Assembly: GCF_902833085.1 (NCBI RefSeq)
Contig: NZ_CADFEB010000001.1
Location: 789,742-853,741 of the forward strand
Length of the DNA: 64,000 nt
Source of the DNA: Burkholderia ubonensis
Lineage (GTDB): Bacteria > Pseudomonadota > Gammaproteobacteria > Burkholderiales > Burkholderiaceae
Direction of reading: 5' to 3'
In this document: piece by piece, positions 33,401-41,382 of the stretch
Numbering within the stretch: the first letter of the stretch is position 1
Layout: each line of letters begins with the position of its first letter
Program-made: the position numbers and the translations under genes
Notes under the pieces: generated by a model
Seen by the model: the letters and a program-made list of their open reading frames with translations, nothing else
Database searches by the model: none
What the model was told of the DNA's origin: nothing

Positions 33401-33967
33401 ATGCTGGACAGCAAGATTGAAGCGTCGGGCGACCGCCCGGCACAGGACGCGCTGATCGATGCGATCGGCGTCGACGCGCTCGCGGACGTGTTCCGCAATG
33501 CGGGCTACCGCGTGACCGCGACCGAGCAGAACGGCGCGGTGCAGCTGATGAGCGCGAGCCAGGGCGTCGGCTTCGCGGTGCGCTTCGGCAACGCCGCGCC
33601 GCCGCAGGGCGAGGCCGCAGGTGCGTCGATTGCGCGCTACCTCGACTACACGCTCGGCTGCGTGCTGCAGGTGCAGGGCGACCTGCCCGCGCAGCTGGTG
33701 GCCGACTGGAACCGCACGAAGCGCTTTGCGCGGCTCGCGAGCCACGGGCCGTTCCTTGCGCTGGAGATGGACGTGATCGTGGCGGGCGGGGTGTCCGTGC
33801 GCTACCTGCGCTCGACGATCGAGTTGTGGGACCGCATGGTCCAGGAGTTCCTGCTGCATTTGCGCAACCGGCCGGCGTTCGCCGAGCAGGAAGCCGCCGC
33901 GCGCGCGGGTAGCGACCCGGAGACCGACGACGCGGGGCAGGGTCGCGCGGAAGCCGCCGCGCAATGA
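33401..33967 (+). CDS. YbjN-like protein
   Basis: 188 residues from the ATG at 33401 (AAGGAAGAG upstream). The core ALADVFRNAGYRVTATEQNGAVQLMSASQGVGFAVRFGN...YLDYTLGCVLQ...LVADWNRTKRFARLASHGPFLALEMDVIVAGGVSVRYLRSTIELWDRMVQEFL matches the YbjN/type III chaperone-like fold. There is no signal peptide, so it is probably cytosolic and may be a chaperone for an exported component of the operon. Its stop overlaps the next start (ATGA). Confidence 0.75.
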   Translation: MLDSKIEASGDRPAQDALIDAIGVDALADVFRNAGYRVTATEQNGAVQLMSASQGVGFAVRFGNAAPPQGEAAGASIARYLDYTLGCVLQVQGDLPAQLVADWNRTKRFARLASHGPFLALEMDVIVAGGVSVRYLRSTIELWDRMVQEFLLHLRNRPAFAEQEAAARAGSDPETDDAGQGRAEAAAQ

Positions 33968-34422
33968 CCGGCGCCGGCCGGATCGGCGCGGCGCTGCGTG
34001 CGCTGCTGACGCGCGGCCGGCCGGCGCAGCGCGGCCCGGTGGCGGTCGGCGACGCGCCGGCCGCGTGGGCCGACTATGCGCAGCGCGTCGCGCAGCGGCT
34101 CGCAGCGGCGCTCGACGGCACGGACGCGGCGGCATCCCGCTTTCGCGCGCAGCTCGAACGTGATGCGGCGCGCAGCGAGGACGACGAGAACGGCGACGCG
34201 CCCCCGGCGCTGCGGCTGAAGGCATGGCTCGACCGGCGCGGCAACGTCGAGCGGGTCGAGAGCGCGCCGGCGTTCGCGCCGGACGTCGCCGCGGACCTGC
34301 GCTCGGCGCTGGTCGGCCGGCGGGTCGGCGCGCCGCCGCCGCGCGGGATGACGCAGCCGGTGGTCGTGCGGGTGCGCGTTGCGGTTCAGGACAGCAGTCA
34401 GACAGGACAGGAACGATCGTGA
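33964..34422 (+). CDS. TonB_C-like protein
   Basis: 152 residues. The second half (ALRLKAWLDRRGNVERVESAPAFAPDVAADLRSALVGRRVGAPPPRGMTQPVVVRVRV) has the beta-alpha-beta pattern of the TonB C-terminal domain, with the characteristic D/G-x-V-x-R-V strand and a closing PxxVRVRV strand. The N-terminus has only a weak hydrophobic stretch. It overlaps both neighbours by 4 bases (ATGA and GTGA), indicating strict translational coupling. It is one of four TonB_C-like proteins in the locus. Confidence 0.65.
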   Translation: MTGAGRIGAALRALLTRGRPAQRGPVAVGDAPAAWADYAQRVAQRLAAALDGTDAAASRFRAQLERDAARSEDDENGDAPPALRLKAWLDRRGNVERVESAPAFAPDVAADLRSALVGRRVGAPPPRGMTQPVVVRVRVAVQDSSQTGQERS

Positions 34423-35297
34423 AGAACTTTGCAACGATGATGGGCGGCCTGCTGCTGAGCGTGCCGCTGATGGCGGCCGCGCAGGACGACGTGATCGCGA
34501 ACGGGCCCCAAGCGTCGGTCACGCAGTCGGATATCGCCGCGCTGCTGAAGGCGGCGGGCGACGAAGGGCGCGCGCGGCTCGCGGCCGATCCCGCCGCGAT
34601 GGATCAGGTCGTGCGCGCGACGCTCGCGCAGAAGGCCGTGCTCGCCGAGGCGAAGGCGAAGGGCTGGGACAAGCAGGCCGACGTGCAGTCGGCGATCGAG
34701 CAGGCGCGGCGCGACATCGTCGCGCGCAGCTATCTCGCGTCGGTGAATGCGCCGCCGGCGGACTATCCGTCCGACGCCGAAATCCAGTCCGCATACGACA
34801 AGAATCGCGCGGCGTTCACCGTGCCGCGCGCGCTGCGCGTCGCGCAGATCTACGTCGCGGTCGCGCCCGACGCGGACGCGGCGACCGTCGACAAGGCGCG
34901 CAAGCAGGCCGCGGACCTCGCGAACCGCGCGCGCGGCGGCGACTTCGCCGCGCTGGCGAAGGCGAATTCGCAGGACGCCGCGAGCGCCGCGAACGGCGGC
35001 GACCTGGGCTTCGTGCCCGAGACGATGCTGCTGCCCGCGGTGCGCCAGGCGGCCGACGCGCTGAAGACGGGCCAGGTGTCCGCGCCGATCCGCACGGCCA
35101 CCGGCTTTCACGTGGTGAAGCTGATCGACACGCGGCCGGCGGCGCCGCGTCCGCTCGCGGACGTGAAGGAGCGCCTGCGCACGATGCTGCGCGCGCAGCG
35201 CACGCAGCAGAACGCGCAGGCGTATCTCGCGAAGCTCGGCGGCGACGCGCCGATCAACGAAGACGCGCTGAAGAAGGCGCTCGCCGCCGCCCGGTAG
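34419..35297 (+). CDS. Parvulin-type (PpiC/SurA-like) periplasmic peptidyl-prolyl isomerase
   Basis: 292 residues from a GTG overlapping the previous stop. The signal peptide ends LMAAAQ. A helical chaperone region follows (~30-130), then a PpiC rotamase domain (~134-235) with ALRVAQIYVAV, ARGGDFAALAKANSQDAASAANGGDLGFV, LPAVRQAADALKTGQVSAPIRTATGFHVVKL. It catalyses proline isomerisation and would assist folding or export of outer-membrane and secreted proteins, here probably the giant exoprotein, its pore or the barrel. Confidence 0.92.
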   Translation: MKNFATMMGGLLLSVPLMAAAQDDVIANGPQASVTQSDIAALLKAAGDEGRARLAADPAAMDQVVRATLAQKAVLAEAKAKGWDKQADVQSAIEQARRDIVARSYLASVNAPPADYPSDAEIQSAYDKNRAAFTVPRALRVAQIYVAVAPDADAATVDKARKQAADLANRARGGDFAALAKANSQDAASAANGGDLGFVPETMLLPAVRQAADALKTGQVSAPIRTATGFHVVKLIDTRPAAPRPLADVKERLRTMLRAQRTQQNAQAYLAKLGGDAPINEDALKKALAAAR

Positions 35298-35305
35298 GCA
35301 TCCTC

Positions 35306-36097
35306 ATGACCGTCACCCGTTCCGCACCGAAACCGGCCGCGCCCGAGCCACGCAGCCCGGCGCCCGCGCGCACCGTTGCCGCCAACGCGTGGCCCGGCGC
35401 GCCGGGCGTGCTGCCGTCGCACTGTCCGCTCTGTTTCGGCACGCTCGAGCCGATGCCCGGCATGCCGGGCCGCGCGCGCCATCGGAGTGCACGGTGCTCG
35501 GCCCAGTGCGTGCTGACGACCCGCCAGTACCAGCCCGACGAGATGGCGGTGCACGGCGGCCGCGACGCGCGGGTGTCGGCGCGTCATCGCGAGCGCTTCG
35601 TCGCGAACTGGGAGCGGCATTACGCGCTGGTGCGGCGCATGTGGCCGGCGTTCACGATCGCGCGCTTTACGGCGGTGCTGGCCTGCGCGGACGTGCAGGA
35701 CCTGTGGTCGTACCCGTCGCTGCGCGACGACGACCTCGCGTCCGTGCTGCTCGTGCTGGCCGGTTTCATGCGGATGCCGGGGGCGCACGAGCCGGCCGAT
35801 GCGTCGGCCGGCGGTCCGGCTCGCTGGGTGCGGTTCTGGTTCGACGCGAGCGTGCGGGACGTGGGGGATCTGTGGACGGCGGGCGCCGATGCGCCGCGAT
35901 TCTTTCGCGTCGACTACCGGGAACCGCAGGCGACGCCGTTTCCGACCGGCGCTCAGGTGCTGGCGTGGCAGCAGATCGGCGGCGTGCGCGACGCATGGGC
36001 GCAGCAGCAGCGCGCACTCGTGCCGGCCGTCGAGCCGGCCGGGCGCGCGGCGTTTGCGCGTTTCGTCGCCCGCGCGAAGCGGCACGACACAATCTGA
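35306..36097 (+). CDS. Hypothetical protein with a Cys4-type motif
   Basis: 263 residues. No family was recognised. After a Pro/Ala-rich N-terminus it has HCPLCFGTL and, ~20 residues later, CSAQC, a spacing consistent with a zinc-binding or disulfide-linked knuckle. The rest is Trp-rich and soluble (RFVANWERHYALVRRMWPAFTIARF...). There is no signal peptide, so it should be cytoplasmic. It lies 8 bases after the PPIase gene and is part of the same operon. Confidence 0.7.
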   Translation: MTVTRSAPKPAAPEPRSPAPARTVAANAWPGAPGVLPSHCPLCFGTLEPMPGMPGRARHRSARCSAQCVLTTRQYQPDEMAVHGGRDARVSARHRERFVANWERHYALVRRMWPAFTIARFTAVLACADVQDLWSYPSLRDDDLASVLLVLAGFMRMPGAHEPADASAGGPARWVRFWFDASVRDVGDLWTAGADAPRFFRVDYREPQATPFPTGAQVLAWQQIGGVRDAWAQQQRALVPAVEPAGRAAFARFVARAKRHDTI

Positions 36098-36138
36098 CGA
36101 CGGCCGCGACGAGGCCGCGAGCACGGGAGGAAGCAGGC

Positions 36139-36507
36139 ATGGGCGAATGGCGGAAGTGGAGCGTGGCATGGGGTTGCGCGTTGCTGGCGGGCGCCGTCCA
36201 TGCGCAGGCTGGTCGGCCGGCGGCGGCGGGCAGCCAGCCGGGTTCGGCGGCGAAGCCGGTCTGCGTCGATGTGGAAGTAAACGGCGAGCGCGCGCTGTCG
36301 TACGACTGCCTGAGCGCGCAGCTCAAGCCGAAGGCGACGCCGCAGGCTGGCGCGTCGCAGACGGCCGCGGAGGGGCTCGCGACGGCGCCGTCGAACCGGC
36401 TCGGCACGTTCAACCTGTCGACGGAGCGCAACCGCTTCGGCACGAACTGGGGCAAGTCGGCGACGCCGCAGCGCCCGGCGCAGCCGGTCGCGGTGCCGCC
36501 GAAATGA
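36139..36507 (+). CDS. Small secreted/periplasmic hypothetical protein
   Basis: 122 residues: a signal peptide (WRKWSVAWGCALLAGAVHAQA) and then a low-complexity mature part with two cysteines (KPVCVDVEVNGERALSYDCLS) and a repeated Asn/Arg/Phe pattern (NRLGTFNLSTERNRFGTNWGKS). GGGAGGAAGCAGG precedes the start. No family recognised. It may be a small structural component of the periplasmic or surface part of the system. Confidence 0.7.
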   Translation: MGEWRKWSVAWGCALLAGAVHAQAGRPAAAGSQPGSAAKPVCVDVEVNGERALSYDCLSAQLKPKATPQAGASQTAAEGLATAPSNRLGTFNLSTERNRFGTNWGKSATPQRPAQPVAVPPK

Positions 36508-36542
36508 GCGGACGCGCGTCGTTCGCGCGTGAAACGACGAGG

Positions 36543-37988
36543 ATGAGGATCGTGGAATCGGGTATCTGCAGTCGGGCGGGCGTGACGCTCGCGATGCTGG
36601 GCGCGATCGCGCTGAGCGGCGCGGGCGATGCGGACGGATTGGCCGTCGCCGCCGAACGGCCGGCGCAGCCGGCGCTCGCCGCGATGCCGTTGGCCCCCCC
36701 TGAGGCGGCCCTGCCGAACTTCGCCGCGCTCGTCAAACGGTATGGCGCGGCGGTCGTCAACATCAGCGTCACGCGCGAGGTGACGCAGCTGGGCATCCAG
36801 CTCCCGCCGGGCATCGGGCCGGACCATCCGCTCGCGCCGTTTCTCGCGCGCCGCGTGATCGGCAACCGCGAGGAGGTGAGCCTCGGCTCCGGGTTCATCG
36901 TCGGCGCGGACGGCGTGATCCTGACGAACCGGCACGTGGTCGGCGACGCGGCCGTGGTCGACGTGAAGCTGACCGACAAGCGGCAGTTCAGGGGGCGGGT
37001 GATCGGCAGCGATCCGCTGTCCGACGTCGCGGTGGTCCGGATCGACGCGCGCAACCTGCCGACGGTCGTCACCGGCGATCCGGCGCGCACCGAGGTCGGC
37101 GACTGGGTGATGGCGATCGGTTCGCCGTACGGGTTCGCGAACACGGTCACGCAAGGCATCGTCAGCGCGAAGTCGCGCTCGCTGCCCGGCGAGCGTTACG
37201 TCCCGTTCATCCAGACCGACGTGCCGATCAATCCCGGCAGTTCGGGCGGGCCGCTGTTCAGTCTCGACGGCCGCGTGATCGCGATCAACTCGATGATCTA
37301 TTCGAAGACCGGCGGCTATCAGGGGCTCTCGTTCGCGATTCCGATCGACCTCGCGCTCGACGTGAAGGACCAGCTGCTGCGCACCGGCAAGGTCACGCGC
37401 GGACGGCTGGGCGTCGCGCTGCAGGAAGTCAGCGATGCGCTCGCGCGTTCGTTCGGCCTGCCGAATCCCGACGGCGCGCTGGTCACGATGGTCGAGCCGG
37501 GCGGGCCCGGCGCGCAGGCCGGGCTGCAGGCCGGCGACGTGGTGCTCGCGATCGACGGCAAGCCGGTCGCGGATTCGGCGGACCTGCTCGGCACCGTCGC
37601 GGGCATGCGGCCCGGGCATCGCGCGGATCTGCTGGTGTGGCGCGCGGGGCAGGCGAGCCGCGTGCAGGCGACGGTGGGGGCGTTCGACAGCGGCGTCGCG
37701 TCGAGCGGCGATGCGCAGGCGCTGGCGCGATTCGGGCTCGCGCTGCGTCCGGCGAGCGAGCAGGAGCGGCGGCAGCTCGGCGTGAGCCAGGGGCTCGTGA
37801 TCGAGCAGGCGAGCGGCCAGGCCGCCCGCGCGGGGTTGCGGGCCGGCGACGTCGTACTGTCCGTCAACGGTGCGCCGGCCGCGAACGCCGGCGCGCTGTT
37901 CGGCGAGCTGGACCGTGCGCGCGGCGCGATCGCACTGCTGGTGCAGCGCGGCGGCGCGCGGCTGTACGTGCCGGTCGATCCGGGCTGA
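36543..37988 (+). CDS. DegP/MucD-type periplasmic serine protease (HtrA)
   Basis: 481 residues. A signal peptide (~10-27) is followed by a trypsin-like domain with His131 (TNRHVV), Asp161 (DPLSDVAVV) and Ser234 (NPGSSGGPLF), then two PDZ domains (~290-375 with PGGPGAQAGLQAGDVVLAIDGKPV; ~395-475 with AARAGLRAGDVVLSVNGAPA). It would degrade or refold envelope proteins and probably polices export of the giant substrate. The start is uncertain: an ATG at 36504 overlaps the previous stop, and a GTG at 36552 has the best ribosome site. Confidence 0.93.
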   Translation: MRIVESGICSRAGVTLAMLGAIALSGAGDADGLAVAAERPAQPALAAMPLAPPEAALPNFAALVKRYGAAVVNISVTREVTQLGIQLPPGIGPDHPLAPFLARRVIGNREEVSLGSGFIVGADGVILTNRHVVGDAAVVDVKLTDKRQFRGRVIGSDPLSDVAVVRIDARNLPTVVTGDPARTEVGDWVMAIGSPYGFANTVTQGIVSAKSRSLPGERYVPFIQTDVPINPGSSGGPLFSLDGRVIAINSMIYSKTGGYQGLSFAIPIDLALDVKDQLLRTGKVTRGRLGVALQEVSDALARSFGLPNPDGALVTMVEPGGPGAQAGLQAGDVVLAIDGKPVADSADLLGTVAGMRPGHRADLLVWRAGQASRVQATVGAFDSGVASSGDAQALARFGLALRPASEQERRQLGVSQGLVIEQASGQAARAGLRAGDVVLSVNGAPAANAGALFGELDRARGAIALLVQRGGARLYVPVDPG

Positions 37989-38020
37989 CGGCGGGAGCGG
38001 ACAGGCACAAAGGAATCCTC

Positions 38021-38491
38021 ATGAAGCGAAACCAGAGGTATCGCGCGCGCGGCTGGAGCGCGGCGCTCGTCGTCGCATGGGCGCTCGTCGCGAGCGCGCC
38101 GTCGCGCGCACAGACCGCCGACGTGCCGCAGCCGTGGATCAGCTACGCGCAGCTCGCGGGCCGGCAGTTTCAGGCATGGCTCGAAGCCGACGGCGACGCG
38201 GCCGACCGGCTGCACCGGCATCTGGAGGATCGTGTGCTGCGCGCGAGCGCCGATGCGCCGCCGCCCGCGATCGTCGTGCGCGCGTGGATCGGCGCGAGCG
38301 GCGCGGTCACGCGCGTCGAATTCGCGACGCTCGGCGACCCGAACGCGGACGCCGCGTTGCGGCAGCTGCTGACCGCCGGGCCGCTGGCCGAGCCGCCGCC
38401 GCCCGACATGCGCCAGCCGCTGCGCGTGCGTCTGCGGTTGACGCCGAATCCCGACGCGCCGGCCGCGGCTTCCGGGGCGGCGGCTCCATGA
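38021..38491 (+). CDS. Periplasmic TonB_C-like protein
   Basis: 156 residues with AAAGGAAT before the ATG. The signal peptide ends APSRAQ. The C-terminal ~75 residues (IVVRAWIGASGAVTRVEFATLGDPNADAALRQLLTAGPLAEPPPPDMRQPLRVRLRLTPN) follow the TonB C-terminal fold and resemble the protein at 33964. It has no obvious membrane anchor or Pro-rich spacer of a working TonB, so it may be a periplasmic adaptor rather than an energy transducer. Confidence 0.68.
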   Translation: MKRNQRYRARGWSAALVVAWALVASAPSRAQTADVPQPWISYAQLAGRQFQAWLEADGDAADRLHRHLEDRVLRASADAPPPAIVVRAWIGASGAVTRVEFATLGDPNADAALRQLLTAGPLAEPPPPDMRQPLRVRLRLTPNPDAPAAASGAAAP

Positions 38492-38504
38492 CGGGCGTGG
38501 CGCG

Positions 38505-38735
38505 ATGACGATCGTGTTGATCCTGGTCGTGCTGGCGATCGGCGTGTTGTTCGGATTCGCCGCGCATGTGGACGCGCTGACCGGCCGGATCGGCCGGCAG
38601 CCGGCACGGGTGCAGCTCGAACGCTTGCGCAGGGAGGCGGTTGCGCTGCGGGCGGCGCTGCGGCGCGCATGGCAAGCGGCTTGCCGGGCGAACGCGCGCG
38701 CCGGCGCCCCGCGGCTTGGTGCAACGGGGAAGTGA
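38505..38735 (+). CDS. Small single-pass membrane protein
   Basis: 76 residues: one N-terminal membrane helix (MTIVLILVVLAIGVLFGFAAHV) and a basic, Arg-rich cytoplasmic or periplasmic tail. It lies 13 bases after the TonB_C-like gene and seems to end the long operon. No family recognised; the short length and strong TM followed by a positive tail are consistent with a small accessory subunit. Confidence 0.6.
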   Translation: MTIVLILVVLAIGVLFGFAAHVDALTGRIGRQPARVQLERLRREAVALRAALRRAWQAACRANARAGAPRLGATGK

Positions 38736-38781
38736 GCGGGGGGATACGAGGCGCCGACGCCCGGACAATGCCGGCGCTTAT

Positions 38782-38806
38782 CGCAATAAGATATGACGTT
38801 ATTGCG
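38782..38806. promoter_or_regulatory. Palindromic operator-like site
   Basis: CGCAATAA and TTATTGCG form a perfect 8-bp inverted repeat separated by 9 bases, centred 64 bases upstream of the gene at 38858. The AT-rich dyad in GC-rich DNA looks like a repressor binding site overlapping a promoter. The regulator is unknown. Confidence 0.5.
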
Positions 38807-38857
38807 TTGGCGGGATGACGACGACCCTCTTCCTCTCTTCCCCAAAAGGAACCGACC

Positions 38858-39337
38858 ATGGAACTCACTCAATTGGGCTCGCAAGTCGCCCAACTCGGCT
38901 TCGCCGAACGGCAGAAACAGGCGCAGGCATTGATGTACGGCATGGCCAACATCACCGAGTACGTTCCCAGGGGCGTCTGCTACGACGCCGCCGCCTTCGT
39001 CAGATACCTGCTCCAAGGTCATGGGCTCATCACGCCCGGCATCTTGCTCGACACGACGGGTCAAAACTGGCGGCCGCGGTTCAACTTCGAGGCCGGCAAT
39101 CAGTGGGACGGGCGGGCGAGCATTCCGGCGGGCACCGCGGTCGGCTTCTCCCGGGGCGGCAATGTGTTTCATGCCGCGATAGCCGTCGGAGGCAGCAGAA
39201 TCCGGGCCGTGAACGGAGGGCGTTTGGGGAGCGGATGGCTGTATGCGGTGGACCTCGCGCGCGTTCTTGCCCCCGGTGACGACGGCACCTTCCTGTACGA
39301 CAGGACGAACATTCGGGTGCACCTGTCGCGCCTGTAG
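38858..39337 (+). CDS. Small protein with papain-fold (NlpC/P60-like) signature
   Basis: 159 residues. GVCYDAAAFVRYLLQ (Cys ~41) followed ~65 residues later by NVFHAAIAVGGSRIRAVNGG (His ~109) is the Cys...His order of NlpC/P60, CHAP and papain-like hydrolases. The N-terminus (LGFAERQKQAQALMYGMANITEYVPRG) is helical, and there is no signal peptide. Similar small proteins occur as secreted effectors or cell-wall amidases. It is monocistronic, with its own palindromic promoter region and no visible immunity gene. Enzyme assignment is by motif only. Confidence 0.6.
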   Translation: MELTQLGSQVAQLGFAERQKQAQALMYGMANITEYVPRGVCYDAAAFVRYLLQGHGLITPGILLDTTGQNWRPRFNFEAGNQWDGRASIPAGTAVGFSRGGNVFHAAIAVGGSRIRAVNGGRLGSGWLYAVDLARVLAPGDDGTFLYDRTNIRVHLSRL

Positions 39338-39620
39338 ACGACCGGGCGAACCTGCGTCGAATCGACGAAGGGCCGGGCCGCGAAAGGCCGAGCCGCGCTC
39401 ATCCAGTCCCGGTCGTCCGGCGATATCCGCATGGCGTCGCGCCGTCTATCGCTGATATCCTCTCGATCGTGTCTGACTATTCAATGGATCGTGGCGACGC
39501 GTGCCGCGTCCCGGCGATGCCCGCGGGTGCAAACCGGGGCGCGCGCTGAGGTAGCATGGCTGAATCTCCACGCTGATCCATGACCTGTTTCGTGATCGAT
39601 TTCCTTTCGTCCATCTGCGC

Positions 39621-40574
39621 ATGGACAACCCAACGATGAGCGGCGCGACCAAACCCCCTGCCGCGAAGGCGCGGCCGTCGCGCCGGGCCGCGGCCGAGCA
39701 CGACGCGCCGGAACCCGTCGCGGCCGACGACGACGAGCCGGCCGGCGGCGCGTCGTCGTATCTGGTGCCGGGCCTCGAGCGCGGCCTGCGGATCCTGGCC
39801 GAGTTTTCCGCGCGCGAGTCGGTGCTCGGCGCGCCCGAGCTGTCGAAGCGCATCGGCATTCCGCGCACGACGACGTTCCGCCTGCTGCAGACGCTCGAAG
39901 CGCTCGGCTTTCTCGAACGCGTGAACGGCGACCGCCATTTCCGGCTCGGCGTCGGCGTGCTGCGGCTCGGCTTCGAATACCTGAATTCGCTCGAACTGAC
40001 CGATCTCGGTACGCCGGTGCTCGAACGGCTGCGCGATACGACCGGCCTGTCGACGCATCTGCTGATCCGCGACCGGCGCGACGTCGTGTTCGTCGCGAAG
40101 GCGCAGAGCCATGCGTCGATGTTCGGCTCGGTGAAGGTGCACGTCGGCACGCGGCTGCCCGCGCACGCGACCGTGCACGGCCACGTGCTGATGGGCGACC
40201 TCACGCGCGATGCGCTGCGCCAGCTGTATCCGGAAAAGCGTCTCGAGCAGTTCACCGAGCGCACGCCGGGCACGGTCGACGAGCTGTACGAGCGCGTGCG
40301 CCACTATGCGCGGCTCGGCTACGCGGTCAGCGAGGCCGCGTTCGAAGCCGGCATCTCGGCCGTGACCGCGCCGGTGCGCGACCATTCGGGCTCGATCGTC
40401 GCGGCGATCACCGCGACGGTGCCGCGCTCGGAGATCGGCGAGGCCGGCGAGAAGGAGCGCCTCGTCGAAGCCGTATGCGGCGCGGCGGTCGACCTGTCGC
40501 AACGGCTCAACTATCGTCCGCTCGAAAGCGATCCGACGTTCGCGCACGCGCGCCACAAGGTCGCGATGTTCTGA
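39621..40574 (+). CDS. IclR-family transcriptional regulator (copy 1)
   Basis: 317 residues. A disordered N-terminal tail (~1-45) precedes an IclR winged helix (~48-110, VPGLERGLRILAEFS...LGAPELSKRIGIPRTTTFRLLQTLEALGFLERVNGDRHFRLG) and an effector-binding domain (~120-305). It is very similar along its length to the second IclR protein at 46885. It stands 2.3 kb from the divergent porin/Rieske promoters and is the likely local or co-regulator of that cluster. An ATG at 39636 is an alternative start. Confidence 0.92.
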   Translation: MDNPTMSGATKPPAAKARPSRRAAAEHDAPEPVAADDDEPAGGASSYLVPGLERGLRILAEFSARESVLGAPELSKRIGIPRTTTFRLLQTLEALGFLERVNGDRHFRLGVGVLRLGFEYLNSLELTDLGTPVLERLRDTTGLSTHLLIRDRRDVVFVAKAQSHASMFGSVKVHVGTRLPAHATVHGHVLMGDLTRDALRQLYPEKRLEQFTERTPGTVDELYERVRHYARLGYAVSEAAFEAGISAVTAPVRDHSGSIVAAITATVPRSEIGEAGEKERLVEAVCGAAVDLSQRLNYRPLESDPTFAHARHKVAMF

Positions 40575-40631
40575 TGCGCGGGCGGCGCGGCCGCACCGCC
40601 CGCCGCGTTCAGGCGTCCGGCGCGGGAACGC

Positions 40632-40652
40632 CTCGCACGAGCATAGTGCGAG
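40632..40652. promoter_or_regulatory. Hairpin/dyad upstream of pssA
   Basis: CTCGCAC at 40632-40638 and GTGCGAG at 40646-40652 form a perfect 7-bp inverted repeat with a 7-base loop, between the IclR gene and pssA. It has no T tract, so it may be a weak terminator for the regulator or an operator for pssA. Confidence 0.35.
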
Positions 40653-40694
40653 CGTGTCCACGCCGGCGTGGCGATCCCTCGAAATTTCCTGAAA

Positions 40695-41324
40695 ATGATG
40701 AACAAGACCAAACCCGTCCGGCGTTTTTCGATGATCCGGGAATTCCATCTGGCTGACTGGTTCACGCTCGGCAACGCCGTCTGCGGCACCAGCGCCATTT
40801 TCTCGATCATCTCGTACATCGCCACCGAAGATGTGCTGCACGTGTACTACGCGGCCGGCCTGATCGTCGCCGCGCTGATCTTCGACATCCTCGACGGCAG
40901 GATCGCGCGCTGGCGACAGAAGTCGTCGGTGCTCGGGCGCGAGCTCGACTCGCTCGCCGACGTCATTTCGTTCGGCGTCGCGCCGGCCGTCATCGGCTAC
41001 GGGTGCGGGATGCGGGGGATGGTCGACCGGTTCCTGCTCGTCTACTTCGTCGCGTGCGGCGTGTCGCGACTGGCGCGCTACAACGTGACGGCGGAAGCGC
41101 TGTCGCAAGAAACCGGCAAGGTGACGTACTTCGAGGGCACGCCGATTCCGACCTCGATCGTCATCGTGCTGATGCTGGCCGTCGCCACCTATTACGGCGG
41201 GATCGGCCCGGCCATGTGGCTCGGCGAGGTCACGCTGCACGGCGCGGTCTTTCATCCGCTGACGCTGGTGTTCGGCTTGTCGGGCTCGCTGATGATCAGC
41301 CGGATCCGCATTCCGAAACCCTGA
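40695..41324 (+). CDS. pssA: CDP-diacylglycerol--serine O-phosphatidyltransferase
   Basis: About 209 residues. It has several membrane helices and the CDP-alcohol phosphatidyltransferase motif D-G-x2-A-R-x8-G-x3-D-x3-D (DGRIARWRQKSSVLGRELDSLAD). It makes phosphatidylserine, the precursor of phosphatidylethanolamine, in the inner membrane. The substrate could be serine or another alcohol, but VSRLARYN and the GTPIP motif fit PssA of the CDP-OH type. It stands alone. The start is uncertain (ATG at 40695 or 40698, or GTG at 40668), with no strong ribosome site at any. Confidence 0.88.
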   Translation: MMNKTKPVRRFSMIREFHLADWFTLGNAVCGTSAIFSIISYIATEDVLHVYYAAGLIVAALIFDILDGRIARWRQKSSVLGRELDSLADVISFGVAPAVIGYGCGMRGMVDRFLLVYFVACGVSRLARYNVTAEALSQETGKVTYFEGTPIPTSIVIVLMLAVATYYGGIGPAMWLGEVTLHGAVFHPLTLVFGLSGSLMISRIRIPKP

Positions 41325-41347
41325 CGGCCCGCAGCCGCTCCGGCACG

Positions 41348-41382
41348 CGCGGCCGCGCGCGAGCGCGCGACGCACGGCCGCG
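41348..41382. terminator. Possible bidirectional terminator
   Basis: CGCGGCCG (41348-41355) and CGGCCGCG (41375-41382) can form an 8-bp GC stem in the short space between the convergent pssA and porin genes. There is no T tract, so termination is only suggested by position. Confidence 0.35.

Noticed and set aside
38858..39337. Type VI secretion amidase effector with immunity protein
   Set aside because: No immunity gene, VgrG, Hcp or PAAR gene is nearby; only the papain-like motif supports an enzymatic role.
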